DNA of 64,000 bases from Aquificaceae bacterium (GTDB taxonomy: Bacteria > Aquificota > Aquificia > Aquificales > Aquificaceae), in the NCBI GenBank assembly GCA_037481935.1, contig JBBFKQ010000005.1, positions 62,001-126,000 on the forward strand, given 5' to 3'. The position numbers were made by a program, and so were the translations under genes. Below are positions 34,909-43,540 of this stretch, piece after piece (positions within the stretch are counted from its first letter, which is position 1; every line of letters starts with the position of its first letter). The notes below the pieces were generated by a model. The model saw only the letters and a list, made by a program, of their open reading frames with translations. It ran no database searches and was not told the origin of the DNA.

Positions 34909-37407
34909 ATGCATTACAGAAGTCCAGAAGATAGTCTGATAGAGCTGAACACCACCCCTGAAGGGCTCAATGAAAGGGAGGTAGAGAAGAGGCTTGCCCT
35001 CTTTGGCTATAACACACTTAGGGAAGAGAGAGAAAGCAAGCTCAGGGTGCTCGTAAGGCAGTTTACCAGCCCTTTTGTTCTTATACTTCTCATAGCCGGG
35101 TTTATCGCCTTCTTTCTAGGAGACCTGAAGGATGCACTGGTAGTGTATGGTATTCTCTTGGTGAATGGGCTTCTGGGCTTTTATCAGGAACTCAGAGCCA
35201 TAGCTTCAATAGAGGCTCTTAAGTCCCTGACCGCCCCTAAGGTAAGGGTAATAAGGGAAGGTAGAGAAAAGGAAATAGACGGCAAAGAACTCGTGCCAGG
35301 AGACCTTGTTCTGCTGGGTGAGGGAGATGTGGTGCCAGCGGACATAAGGCTCATAGAAAGTGCAGGGCTCATGGTGGATGAAGCCATGCTCACAGGAGAG
35401 TCCTTACCCGTTGAAAAGGAGGCTGGCACGGTGCTGGCGGAGGATACACCCCTGCATGCGAGAAGCAACTGTCTTTATAAGGGGACAACGGTGGTAAGGG
35501 GTAGGGGGCTTGGTGTAGTCTTTGCCACTGGAAGGAACACAGAACTTGGCAAAATAGCCCAGAGGGTGCAGGAAAGGTCTCCGGAAAGCCCCCTGACAAA
35601 AGCCCTGAGCAGCTTTGGAAAAAGGTGGATATTTATCCTGCTTGCACTTCTCTCCCTGCTCGTGGCCGTGGGAGTTCTTCAGGGCAGAGATGCAAAGACC
35701 ATTGTTTTCTTCGCCATAGCCCAGCTGGTGTCTGCGGTTCCTGAGGGTCTTCCAATCGTGGTTACCATAGCCCTCGTGGTTGGTGCAGTGAGGCTCTCAA
35801 GGGAGAAGGTTCTCGTCAAATACCTGCCAGCTGTTGAGACCCTTGGAAGTGCCACCTACATATGCTCCGATAAAACCGGCACTATAACTCTGGGTAAACT
35901 CAGCGTTAAGGAGTATGTTGCCTATGATAAAAGAAGGCTTTTTATCGGTGCAGCCCTGTGCAACGATGCAGACGGTCTGAGGGGTGACCCTCTGGAACTG
36001 GCCCTTCTGGAGTGGCTGGAAAAAGAGAGAGTAAACTGGGAAGCACTGAGAAAGGGATACGAAAGGGTATGGGAGCATCCCTTTGACACAAAAAGGAGGC
36101 TTATGGCAGTTATCGTATCTGACGGCTCAGGTGCTTTTGATTTCTACGTAAAGGGTGCTCTTGAAAGCCTTGCAGGCATGTGTGAGAAGGGTTGTCCTCG
36201 GGAAGTCCAGCAGGCTCACGACAGGCTGGCGGAGGAGGGGCTGAGGGTTCTGGCTTTTGGACATACAAAACTCAGAGAGATACCAAAAAGTGTGGATGAT
36301 GTGAGGATTGACCTTGTTGGCCTTGTTGGGTTTCTTGACCCTCCAAAAGAGGGGGTCAAGGAGGCGGTTGAAACCGCAAAGACCGCAGGCATAAGAGTAA
36401 TCATGGTTACCGGGGACAATCTACTGACGGCAAGGGCTATAGGCAGGATGGTTGGGATTTATGGAGAAAATGACATAGCCATAGAGGGCAAGGAGCTTGA
36501 AAAATACAGCGATGAAGAACTCTACAACCTGCTTAAAAAAGTCAGCGTTGTGGCAAGGGCAACACCGGAGGACAAATACAGGATAGTGAAGGTTCTACAG
36601 TCAAAGGGTGAGATAGTGGCAGTAACTGGTGATGGTGCCAACGATGCACCCGCTCTCAGGGTGGCAGACCTTGGCATTGCCATGGGCTCAGGGTCTCAGG
36701 CGGCAAAGGACGCCGCCAAGATGGTCATAGTGGACAACAACCTTGCCATAATAGTGAACGCAATAAGGAGGGGCAGGCTCATCGCTAAGAACATAGCCAA
36801 AGTTATAAGGTATTTACTCTCTGCCAACTCCTTCCAGATTTTTTACAACTCCATGGCCATAATCACGGGCCTCCCTCTTCCCCTCTATCCCACCCAGATA
36901 CTCTGGATAAACCTCGTCACCGACGGTGTTCAGGATAAAGCCTATCCCTTTACAAAGTATGAAGGCAATCCAATGAAGGAGAAGCCTAAAAACCCTGTGA
37001 GAGTGTTCATGGGCAGGGAGCAGTTCCTTGCAGTTGCCTACAATGGACTTCTCATGGCGGTGATGCACTACTTTCTTTTCCTTTACCTTCTAAAGTTATA
37101 CCCCTACGAGACTGCACTGACTATTAGCTTTACCTCCGCAGTGGTAAGTCAGTGGGCAGTGGGCATTCAGGAGGTGGGGGAAAAGCCTTTTTTCAGGAAC
37201 CCTCTTGAATATATCAGGTTGAACCCTTACGTTTACCTTGGTATACTACTTGGAGCCTTCCTTCAGCTTCTTGCGGTAACCATTATTGCGGATTATTTCC
37301 ATGCAGTCCTTCTATGGCCAGAACATCTGCCCTACGCCCTGGTTCTGCCCCTTCTTACCTTTGCAGGAATAGAAGTGAGAAAATGGCTTCTTTACTGGAA
37401 AAGATAG
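34909..37407 (+). CDS. P2-type cation-transporting ATPase (Ca2+-ATPase-like)
   Basis: 832-residue P-type ATPase. Order: cation ATPase N-terminal domain, actuator loop TGESLPVEK, M4 motif VPEGLP (Glu279), phosphorylation Asp321 in CSDKTGTIT (normally TLT), nucleotide domain, GDGANDAPAL hinge, M5-M6 with NLVTD (668-672). PEGLP and NLVTD place it in the P2 (SERCA/SPCA/Na,K) group. In M5 the position of SERCA Glu771 is Gln643, so one calcium site is altered. Ion not assigned. Overlaps convergent arsA-like gene by 16 bases. Confidence 0.85.
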   Translation: MHYRSPEDSLIELNTTPEGLNEREVEKRLALFGYNTLREERESKLRVLVRQFTSPFVLILLIAGFIAFFLGDLKDALVVYGILLVNGLLGFYQELRAIASIEALKSLTAPKVRVIREGREKEIDGKELVPGDLVLLGEGDVVPADIRLIESAGLMVDEAMLTGESLPVEKEAGTVLAEDTPLHARSNCLYKGTTVVRGRGLGVVFATGRNTELGKIAQRVQERSPESPLTKALSSFGKRWIFILLALLSLLVAVGVLQGRDAKTIVFFAIAQLVSAVPEGLPIVVTIALVVGAVRLSREKVLVKYLPAVETLGSATYICSDKTGTITLGKLSVKEYVAYDKRRLFIGAALCNDADGLRGDPLELALLEWLEKERVNWEALRKGYERVWEHPFDTKRRLMAVIVSDGSGAFDFYVKGALESLAGMCEKGCPREVQQAHDRLAEEGLRVLAFGHTKLREIPKSVDDVRIDLVGLVGFLDPPKEGVKEAVETAKTAGIRVIMVTGDNLLTARAIGRMVGIYGENDIAIEGKELEKYSDEELYNLLKKVSVVARATPEDKYRIVKVLQSKGEIVAVTGDGANDAPALRVADLGIAMGSGSQAAKDAAKMVIVDNNLAIIVNAIRRGRLIAKNIAKVIRYLLSANSFQIFYNSMAIITGLPLPLYPTQILWINLVTDGVQDKAYPFTKYEGNPMKEKPKNPVRVFMGREQFLAVAYNGLLMAVMHYFLFLYLLKLYPYETALTISFTSAVVSQWAVGIQEVGEKPFFRNPLEYIRLNPYVYLGILLGAFLQLLAVTIIADYFHAVLLWPEHLPYALVLPLLTFAGIEVRKWLLYWKR

Positions 37408-38201
37408 GTCACCAGCTCTTCCACAGGTAGCCTTCTGAGAGATTCAATACTGTAAGGCCTTTCCTGCTCTGGAATCTTTATGCAGTCGCATTCCATAGAC
37501 TTCCAGCGGTTAAGAACCAGCTGAACACGCATATCTTTTAGCCTGTTTTCTATATCTCTGGCTTCCTGCATAGACAGGGGCTCTTCGTTCGCCACTGCAA
37601 AGACCACAGTTTTTTCCCTGAAGATTTTCACAAGAGTGTCCAACCGTTTTCTTCTGTCCTCTATAAGCTCCGAGAGTCCATCTCTTCTTCCCATAAAAGC
37701 CTCTACCTTTCCCCTTTCCTCCGCCACCTTTTTTAAGAACTCAAACCATCCACCAACCATATGGGCGGTCTCAAAAAGCCTGAGCATCTGACCTGTGGGG
37801 GCAGAGTCCACGATTACAGAGGGAAACTCCATACAGTAATCCACAATTCTGTCAAGCACTGCGGTCTCAAGGGCTGTGGGGGAGTTTTTGAGATACTTTA
37901 CATATTCCCTTATGCCAGACCTGACCCTAGGCAAGATATCAGTAAGGGCAGAAAGAACCCTGTCTGTATACTCCTCCACAAGCCTGCTGGCATCAAGTTC
38001 AATAGCAAAGAAGTTTTCCTTCAACCTCTTCAAAGAGGGTCCCACCTGCACGCCGAGTATACCAGAAAGTGAGTGAGCGGGGTCAATGGAGACAAGAAGA
38101 GTTTTCTCCCTTTCTGATAGCCTCAGGGCTGTGGCACAGGCAAGAGTGCTTTTTCCCACACCTCCCTTACCTCCAAAGAATACAAGCCTCTTCAACAGCA
38201 C
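37392..38201 (-). CDS. ArsA/Get3 family ATPase
   Basis: 269-residue deviant Walker A ATPase: FGGKGGVGKST (9-19, signature Lys at 11), SIDPAHSL switch region, IVDSAPTGQMLRLF (Walker B area) and an A-loop ANEEPLSMQEA. Single-domain, shorter than arsenite-pump ArsA (about 580) and most Get3 (about 320-400). A CxC pair MECDC is near residue 244. No arsB or arsR nearby, so arsenite extrusion is unlikely; targeting or assembly of membrane proteins is an alternative. Start GTG 38201 overlaps the upstream Cys-Cys-stop gene by 10 bases. Confidence 0.82.
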   Translation of the reverse strand: MLLKRLVFFGGKGGVGKSTLACATALRLSEREKTLLVSIDPAHSLSGILGVQVGPSLKRLKENFFAIELDASRLVEEYTDRVLSALTDILPRVRSGIREYVKYLKNSPTALETAVLDRIVDYCMEFPSVIVDSAPTGQMLRLFETAHMVGGWFEFLKKVAEERGKVEAFMGRRDGLSELIEDRRKRLDTLVKIFREKTVVFAVANEEPLSMQEARDIENRLKDMRVQLVLNRWKSMECDCIKIPEQERPYSIESLRRLPVEELVTYLFQ

Positions 38202-38428
38202 GGCAGGAAGTCTAAACTGACCATCTCAAGTCCAAGACTTTTGTGCCAGAGATGGAACTCCTGAAACATGTAAGGGTAGAGGTCAAGGACATAAATGCCC
38301 AGAGGATTGTCGAGCCCAAAGTAATCAAGAAAAAGAGACAGGAGAAGGAGGTCCCTTGTGTAGGAATAGGAGACCTCCAGCGGTTTTTTAAACTGCAGGT
38401 CTATAAAGCCTTTTAATATATCCCTCAT
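38192..38428 (-). CDS. Small protein ending in Cys-Cys (CC-star type)
   Basis: 78-residue protein without a recognisable catalytic motif; hydrophobic and aromatic middle (LLLLSLFLDYFGLDNPLG) and a C-terminus LDFLPCC followed directly by the stop. It matches my memory of small 'CC-star' proteins encoded beside ArsA-family ATPases, but I cannot verify this. It sits between the cytochrome c and ArsA genes with 4- and 10-base overlaps, so the three are cotranslated. The terminal Cys pair could bind metal or a partner. Confidence 0.55.
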   Translation of the reverse strand: MRDILKGFIDLQFKKPLEVSYSYTRDLLLLSLFLDYFGLDNPLGIYVLDLYPYMFQEFHLWHKSLGLEMVSLDFLPCC

Positions 38429-38910
38429 TTAAGGCTGAGCACCCACCTGGCGAGGTCCCTTGCCTCCTGCTCCGTAACATTTTGTGGGGGCATAGGAACC
38501 TGACCCCACACACCCACACCGCCGTTTTTTATCCTTTTAGCAAGTTCCTCCTCTATGTTGGGCTGTCCTGCAAACCTCTTTGCAACATCCTTAAAAGCAG
38601 GTCCGACCTTTTTGGCGTTTATGTCATGACAGGCAAAGCATCCCTTCTGCTGGGCAAAGGCCTGCATGTCCTTGACCTGAGCAGTTGCTTGGGGAGCTGG
38701 TACTTTAGCCTCCTGCTGTGTGGGCTTCTCTTCTGCCTTTGGTTGTTCAGCAGGCTTTTGTTCTGCCTGAGGCTGTGCCTCCTGCTGAGCTGGTTTCTGC
38801 TCTGCCTGTGTAGCAGGCTGCTCAGTTTTGGGCTGTTCTGCAGGTTTCTGTTGGCAAGAAAAGGCAAGCACCGCTCCAGAAACCATAGCAAAATAGATGA
38901 ACCCTCTCAT
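38425..38910 (-). CDS. Lipoprotein monoheme cytochrome c
   Basis: 161 residues: lipoprotein signal with lipobox AFSC (Cys19), a low-complexity linker of Pro/Glu/Gln/Ala/Lys (about 20-76) with repeated AEQKPAEQPK-type units, then a class I cytochrome c domain with CFACH (Cys91, Cys94, His95) and axial Met140 in QVPMPPQNV. Probably membrane-tethered c-551/552-type electron carrier with a flexible arm. AAGGAGGT precedes the ATG. First gene of a three-gene unit with the CC-ended protein and ArsA-type ATPase. Confidence 0.92.
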   Translation of the reverse strand: MRGFIYFAMVSGAVLAFSCQQKPAEQPKTEQPATQAEQKPAQQEAQPQAEQKPAEQPKAEEKPTQQEAKVPAPQATAQVKDMQAFAQQKGCFACHDINAKKVGPAFKDVAKRFAGQPNIEEELAKRIKNGGVGVWGQVPMPPQNVTEQEARDLARWVLSLK

Positions 38911-38994
38911 CGCCAGACCTCCTTGCTTTAATGAAAAGAGTATATGCCATGAAAAATTAAAATTTGATGAAAATTTGGCTTATAATCTTTAGCC
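38911..38994. promoter_or_regulatory. Divergent region cytochrome c / fabZ
   Basis: 84 bases. Plus strand: TATAAT (38981-38986) ends 8 bases before the fabZ ATG, no Shine-Dalgarno site. Minus strand: TATACT (38944-38939) at a normal distance before AAGGAGGT and the cytochrome ATG, i.e. a leadered gene. Confidence 0.5.
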
Positions 38995-39444
38995 ATGCTG
39001 GAAACAAGGGAGATAATGGAAATCCTGCCTCACAGATACCCTATACTTCTCGTTGACAGGATAATAGAGATTGAAACTGGAAAAAGAATAGTGGGACTCA
39101 AAAACGTATCCGCGAACGAACCTGTCTTCCAGGGCCATTTTCCTGGCTTTCCTCTTATGCCAGGGGTATACCTGCTCGAAGCCATGGCTCAGGTGGGGGG
39201 AATTCTTATGATAAAGTCCCTGGGGCTTGAGATAGGGAAATATGCAATAGTCTTTGCTGGAATTGACGAGGCAAGATTTAAAAGACCAGTGTATCCCGGA
39301 GACCAGCTCCTCATGGAGCTTGAGGTTATATCCCTGAAGAAGAGTCTTTCCAAGATGAAGGGCACCGCAAGGGTAAACTCTGAAGTGGTGGCCACCGCAG
39401 TTCTGTATGCGGCAGCCAGAGAGCTTAAAGACTTAAGACGCTGA
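38995..39444 (+). CDS. fabZ: 3-hydroxyacyl-ACP dehydratase FabZ
   Basis: Dehydrates 3-hydroxyacyl-ACP in fatty acid elongation. 149 residues, hot-dog fold: [13 protein letters not shown] (11-23), the catalytic His in [22 protein letters not shown] with the downstream Glu. Length typical. Overlaps the convergent helix-turn-helix gene by 12 bases. Not next to lpxA/lpxC as in many Gram-negatives. Confidence 0.96.
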   Translation: MLETREIMEILPHRYPILLVDRIIEIETGKRIVGLKNVSANEPVFQGHFPGFPLMPGVYLLEAMAQVGGILMIKSLGLEIGKYAIVFAGIDEARFKRPVYPGDQLLMELEVISLKKSLSKMKGTARVNSEVVATAVLYAAARELKDLRR

Positions 39445-39678
39445 GGCCTCCTCAAGGGCTTTCAGCCCCTTACTTGTCAGGGTATAGGCATCAGCCTCTA
39501 CCTGAAGAAAGCCTGCCTGAGTTAGCTCCCTCAGAGAACTTCTTACTTGAAAGAGAGGGCGGCCCGTTATCTGAGCCGCTTCCTGAGGGCTTACCTTACC
39601 CTTATCCTTGACAAGCTTGAGAAAGGACAGAGCCCTTTCGGAAAGCTTTCCATCCGGGCTTACGCATCCCATGCTCAT
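39433..39678 (-). CDS. Small winged-helix DNA-binding protein
   Basis: 81 residues forming one winged-helix domain: helix [15 protein letters not shown], then [47 protein letters not shown], the typical helix-turn-helix plus beta wing. No effector domain or metal-binding cysteines except Cys5. It starts 3 bases after the peroxiredoxin stop and is likely cotranscribed with it, which hints at a role in oxidative-stress or local regulation; target unknown. Confidence 0.65.
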   Translation of the reverse strand: MSMGCVSPDGKLSERALSFLKLVKDKGKVSPQEAAQITGRPLFQVRSSLRELTQAGFLQVEADAYTLTSKGLKALEEASAS

Positions 39679-39681
39679 GGC

Positions 39682-40356
39682 TTACCCCAGCTTTTTCTTG
39701 CAGAAATACCAGTCTGCGCATTCGTAGCCATCCCTGAGCCTCTTTATCGCATCCTCATAGGTGACTGGTGGCGGCACGATTACCTTGGTGTTTTCCTCGG
39801 TGAATTCCCATGTCTGTGGTGTGGGCACCCAGTCTGCAGGTGTAGCCACTCCATGCGCATCTGCGGTCTGGAGGGCATCTATGAGCCTGAGTATCTCTCT
39901 CATATTTCTTCCAGCAGACAGCGGGTAGTAGATTATGGCTCTTATCTTTCCGTTTGGGTCTACAATGAACACAGCCCTGACTGTGGCGGTGGAGCTTTCC
40001 CCGGGGTGAAGCATACCGTAGAGCCTTGCCACTTTGCCGTCAGCATCCGCCACTATGGGGAAGGGTATATCCACGCCCAGTTTTTCCTTGATATTCATCA
40101 CCCATGCGATGTGGGAGAAGTTGCTGTCAATGCTCAGCCCCAGAAGCTGGACGTTCCTCTTCTGAAACTCTTCGTAGAGCCTGGCAAAGCCCATAAACTC
40201 TGTGGTGCATACAGGTGTAAAGTCTGCTGGGTGTGAGAAGAAAACAACCCACTGACCCTGAAAGTCCTCAGGGAATCTTATAGGCCCCATGGTGGTCTGG
40301 GCCTCAAAAGCGGGTGCCTGGTCTCCTATCCTTGGCATGCTGACTACCTGCTCCAT
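39682..40356 (-). CDS. Peroxiredoxin of archaeal (Prx6-like) type
   Basis: 224 residues reducing H2O2 and organic peroxides. Peroxidatic Cys50 in DFTPVCTTEF, C-terminal Prx arm with Cys213 and Cys219 in ECADWYFC, as in the Aeropyrum thioredoxin peroxidase where the second Cys resolves the disulfide. The best canonical promoter of the window is upstream: TTGCAA (40419-40414), 16 bases, TATAAT (40397-40392), then AAGGAGGT and ATG. Confidence 0.94.
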   Translation of the reverse strand: MEQVVSMPRIGDQAPAFEAQTTMGPIRFPEDFQGQWVVFFSHPADFTPVCTTEFMGFARLYEEFQKRNVQLLGLSIDSNFSHIAWVMNIKEKLGVDIPFPIVADADGKVARLYGMLHPGESSTATVRAVFIVDPNGKIRAIIYYPLSAGRNMREILRLIDALQTADAHGVATPADWVPTPQTWEFTEENTKVIVPPPVTYEDAIKRLRDGYECADWYFCKKKLG

Positions 40357-40391
40357 GTTTCTACCTCCTTAAAAGAATTTTGATATATAGT

Positions 40392-40419
40392 ATTATAAGT
40401 ATATGCGAATAATTTGCAA
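40392..40419 (-). promoter_or_regulatory. Peroxiredoxin promoter with -35 and -10
   Basis: Minus strand TTGCAA (40419-40414), spacer 16, TATAAT (40397-40392), then a leader of about 30 bases and AAGGAGGT. Remainder of the 103-base gap to valS is AT-rich without other features. Confidence 0.6.
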
Positions 40420-40459
40420 GATGACGAAAATCATAATAACTAATGAAATTTGACAGAAC

Positions 40460-43400
40460 CTATACTACACGCTTAAGAAGCGCCAGAAGGTTCTCCACCT
40501 TTTCCCTTTCTTGCATCAGTTCCGCCAGGTTTTCCCTTGCCTTCTGCACCTCCTCCTCTGGAGCCCTTTTGAGGAAGTTTTCGTTGCTGAGCTTCTGCTG
40601 GAGGCTCTGAAGGGACTTTTCTATCTCAGATAGCCTCTTTGAATAGGAGCTTATGAGTTCTTCCACTTTTATGCCTTCTTCCACTGGCAGGTAAAACTCA
40701 AAGTCCTTAGAAAAGCCTGCAACGCAGTTTGATGGTTCCTCAACCACCTCTTCAAGGCTTTCCAGCCTGGCAAGGCTAAGGATGTGGGGCAGGAATTCGT
40801 GCACCAGCTGTCTGCTTTCGCCAGCTCTGTAATATAGCTTAACCTTCCTTGAAGGCTCAATCCTTAGGTCGCTCCTCAGAGACCTTATGGAGGATACAAT
40901 TTCTTTTATTCTTTCTACCTTCTTCTCCGCCTCTTCATAGACCTCTTTAGGGTTAAACTGAGGATAGTCGGTCAGGGATATACTCTCTCTGTGTGCAACT
41001 GGAAGGTTCTGCCACAAGTCCTCTGTAATAAAGGGCATGAAGGGGTGCAAAAGCCTGAGGGTTTTTTCAAAAACAGTAAGCAAGGTTGCCTGAACGGTTA
41101 TCTTTTCAGCCCTTATCCTCTCATCCTGCGCCCTTCTCTCTTCCTCTGGAAGGTTCTCATCCGGCTTGGCGTAGAGCCTGAGTTTTGAAAACTCAATATA
41201 CCAGTCGCAGAATTCACTCCAAACAAACTCGTAAAGCTCTCTCGCCGCCTCTGAAAACTCGTATTCTGACAGAGCCCTGTTTACCTTCTCTGCTGTTTTG
41301 TTGAGCCTGGTTATAATCCAGAGGTCTTCAGGTCTGGGGGGTGCAAAGTAGGGAAGGCTGGAAAGAAGGTCTGGCTGGAGGTTCATGAGGATAAACCTGC
41401 CTGCGTTCCAGAGTTTGTTGGCAAAGTGCTTGTAGCCCTCAAAGCGCTTTTCAGAGAGCCTTATGTCCCTGCCCTGCTGGGTAAGTATGGCAAGGGTAAA
41501 CCGCAGGGCATCCGCACCGTATTTTTCCACTATGTCAAGGGGGTCTATCACATTTCCCTTTGTCTTTGACATTTTCTGACCCTTCTCGTCCCTTATGAGA
41601 GCATGGATGTATACATCCCTGAAGGGAACATCTTCCATGAAAAAGGTGCCCATCATCACCATACGGGCAACCCAGAAAAAGATAATATCAAAGCCCGTCA
41701 CAAGAAGGTCGGTGGGATAGAGCTTCTTGAGGTCTTCCGCCTGCTCGGGCCAGCCAAAAACACCAAAGGGCCAGAGAGCTGAAGAAAACCACGTATCCAG
41801 CACATCCCTTTCCTGCACCAGCCTTTCAGAACCACACTTCTTACATCTGAGAACAAAGTGGTAGGTCTTTTTCCTACTGTCATACCTGTATCTACTCTTC
41901 TTCTCTGTGAGTATGGCCATAGGGTTAAGGTCCTGAGTAAAAAACAATCTCAGGGAGTTGGCATCTACCTCTGTGGAGTGGTATCTGTGGAAAGCAAACT
42001 TCTTGTAAAAGTCAAGAACGGTCATCTCTGGGTGGACAAAGCTGGGGGAGTTGAGAATCTGCGAGACCTCTTCCGGGGTAAACTCCTCGCTTATTTTGCC
42101 ATCCGCTATGAGGTTAAATATGAGCTTGTCGTAGACCCTGTCAAAGTCTTCGTCGGTAAACACATTCTCGTGTCCGCAATCCTGACAGTACCAGACTGGT
42201 ATTCTGTGCCCCCACCATATCTGACGGGATATGCACCAGTCCCTGAGGTTTTCCATCCACCCAATGTAAATCTTTGCCCAGTTCTCCGGGATGAACTTTA
42301 TAAGCCCTTCTTTTACCACTTTTATGGCGGTATCTTTTATCCTCGGGTCTGAGACCTTCAGAAACCACTGGGTAGAAACAAAGGGCTCAAGAACAGTTTT
42401 ACAGCGGTAGCACTTGCCCACCGCATGCCTGTGGCTTTCCACCTTTTCAAGAAGTCCAAGAGCTTCAAGCTCCTCCACGATTTTCTTTCTTGCCGTGTAT
42501 CTATCCTGTCCTGCAAACCTGCCTGCATTCTCGTTCATGCATGCAAACTGGTCCATCACCTGCACGAGGGGAAGGCCATGGTCTTTACCTATTTCAAAGT
42601 CCAGAGGGTCATGAGCAGGCGTTATCTTGACCGCGCCCGTGCCAAACTCAGGCTTTACCCTCTCGTCTGCTATGATGGGTATAAGGGGCTCCACCTCAGA
42701 GCCGTCCATTGCCCTTCTTTTCCATTCCACGAGAGGAAGCCTTATACTTCTGCCCACAAAAGCCTTGTAGCGTTCGTCCTCTGGGTGGACAGCTACCGCC
42801 GTGTCTCCCAGCATAGTCTCAGGACGGGTAGTGGCAACGGTGATGTAGCCGGAGCCATCCTCAAGTGGATATCTTATGTAGTAGAGCTTGCCTTCTTCCT
42901 CCTCGTGCTCCACCTCAAGGTCAGAGAGGGCTGTCAGGTCTTTGGGACACCAGCTTACCATATATTCTCCCCTGTATATAAGACCCTCTTCGTAGAGCCT
43001 TCTGAAGGCGTATCTGACCGCCCTTGAAAAGCCTTCATCCAAGGTAAACCTTTCTCTCTTCCAGTCCACACTCACGCCGAGCTTTTCAAGCTGTTCTCTT
43101 ATGGCTTTCCTTGACTGTGGAACCCAATCCCAGACTTTTTTGAGGAACTCTTCTCTTCCTATATCAAGCCTGCTTATGCCCTTCTCCTGAAGCTGTCTGT
43201 CTACCACATACTGTGTGGCGATGCCTGCATGGTCAAAGCCAGGCACCCACACCACGCTCCTGCCCAGCATCCTCTGCCAGCGGCAGACAATGTCCTGCAG
43301 GGTGGCGTTCAGGGCATGGCCCATGTGAAGAGAGCCGGTCACGTTAGGCGGTGGAATGACCACCGAAAACCTATTTTCAGAAGACGGGTCTTTTACAGAG

Positions 43401-43477
43401 TAAAGAGCCTTCTCTATCCATCTCTTTGAGTGCCTGTCCTCTACTTCCCTGTGGTTATACTGCCCTATGTCCTTCAT
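40460..43477 (-). CDS. valS: Valyl-tRNA synthetase
   Basis: 1005-residue class I synthetase. PPPNVTGSLHMGHAL gives the HIGH motif (about 41-55), KMSKTKGN the KMSKS motif (near 535), CP1 editing domain between, anticodon-binding helical domain about 640-800 and a C-terminal coiled coil (about 935-1003). Somewhat longer than the usual 880-950; extra length appears in the insert around residues 445-530, which includes a CxxC pair (CKKCG). ATG 43477 is 9 bases after TATAAT (TGCTATAAT) without a Shine-Dalgarno site. Confidence 0.96.
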   Translation of the reverse strand: MKDIGQYNHREVEDRHSKRWIEKALYSVKDPSSENRFSVVIPPPNVTGSLHMGHALNATLQDIVCRWQRMLGRSVVWVPGFDHAGIATQYVVDRQLQEKGISRLDIGREEFLKKVWDWVPQSRKAIREQLEKLGVSVDWKRERFTLDEGFSRAVRYAFRRLYEEGLIYRGEYMVSWCPKDLTALSDLEVEHEEEEGKLYYIRYPLEDGSGYITVATTRPETMLGDTAVAVHPEDERYKAFVGRSIRLPLVEWKRRAMDGSEVEPLIPIIADERVKPEFGTGAVKITPAHDPLDFEIGKDHGLPLVQVMDQFACMNENAGRFAGQDRYTARKKIVEELEALGLLEKVESHRHAVGKCYRCKTVLEPFVSTQWFLKVSDPRIKDTAIKVVKEGLIKFIPENWAKIYIGWMENLRDWCISRQIWWGHRIPVWYCQDCGHENVFTDEDFDRVYDKLIFNLIADGKISEEFTPEEVSQILNSPSFVHPEMTVLDFYKKFAFHRYHSTEVDANSLRLFFTQDLNPMAILTEKKSRYRYDSRKKTYHFVLRCKKCGSERLVQERDVLDTWFSSALWPFGVFGWPEQAEDLKKLYPTDLLVTGFDIIFFWVARMVMMGTFFMEDVPFRDVYIHALIRDEKGQKMSKTKGNVIDPLDIVEKYGADALRFTLAILTQQGRDIRLSEKRFEGYKHFANKLWNAGRFILMNLQPDLLSSLPYFAPPRPEDLWIITRLNKTAEKVNRALSEYEFSEAARELYEFVWSEFCDWYIEFSKLRLYAKPDENLPEEERRAQDERIRAEKITVQATLLTVFEKTLRLLHPFMPFITEDLWQNLPVAHRESISLTDYPQFNPKEVYEEAEKKVERIKEIVSSIRSLRSDLRIEPSRKVKLYYRAGESRQLVHEFLPHILSLARLESLEEVVEEPSNCVAGFSKDFEFYLPVEEGIKVEELISSYSKRLSEIEKSLQSLQQKLSNENFLKRAPEEEVQKARENLAELMQEREKVENLLALLKRVV

Positions 43478-43486
43478 AAGGAAAGG

Positions 43487-43532
43487 ATTATAGCACCTTC
43501 TTCATTATTTCTTAACGGTCAAAGATTAGAAT
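43487..43532. promoter_or_regulatory. Divergent promoters valS / second P-type ATPase
   Basis: Minus TGCTATAAT (hexamer 43492-43487) lies 9 bases before valS ATG; plus TAGAAT (43527-43532) lies 8 bases before ATG 43541. No Shine-Dalgarno site on either side. Confidence 0.5.
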
Positions 43533-43540
43533 AAGAGTGT

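Noticed and set aside
37392-38201. ArsA-type ATPase as arsenite pump subunit
   Set aside because: Single ATPase domain of 269 residues and no arsB, arsC, arsD or arsR nearby.
38680-38860. DNA repeat in the cytochrome c gene
   Set aside because: It is a low-complexity Pro/Glu/Gln/Ala linker in the protein, not a nucleotide repeat element.
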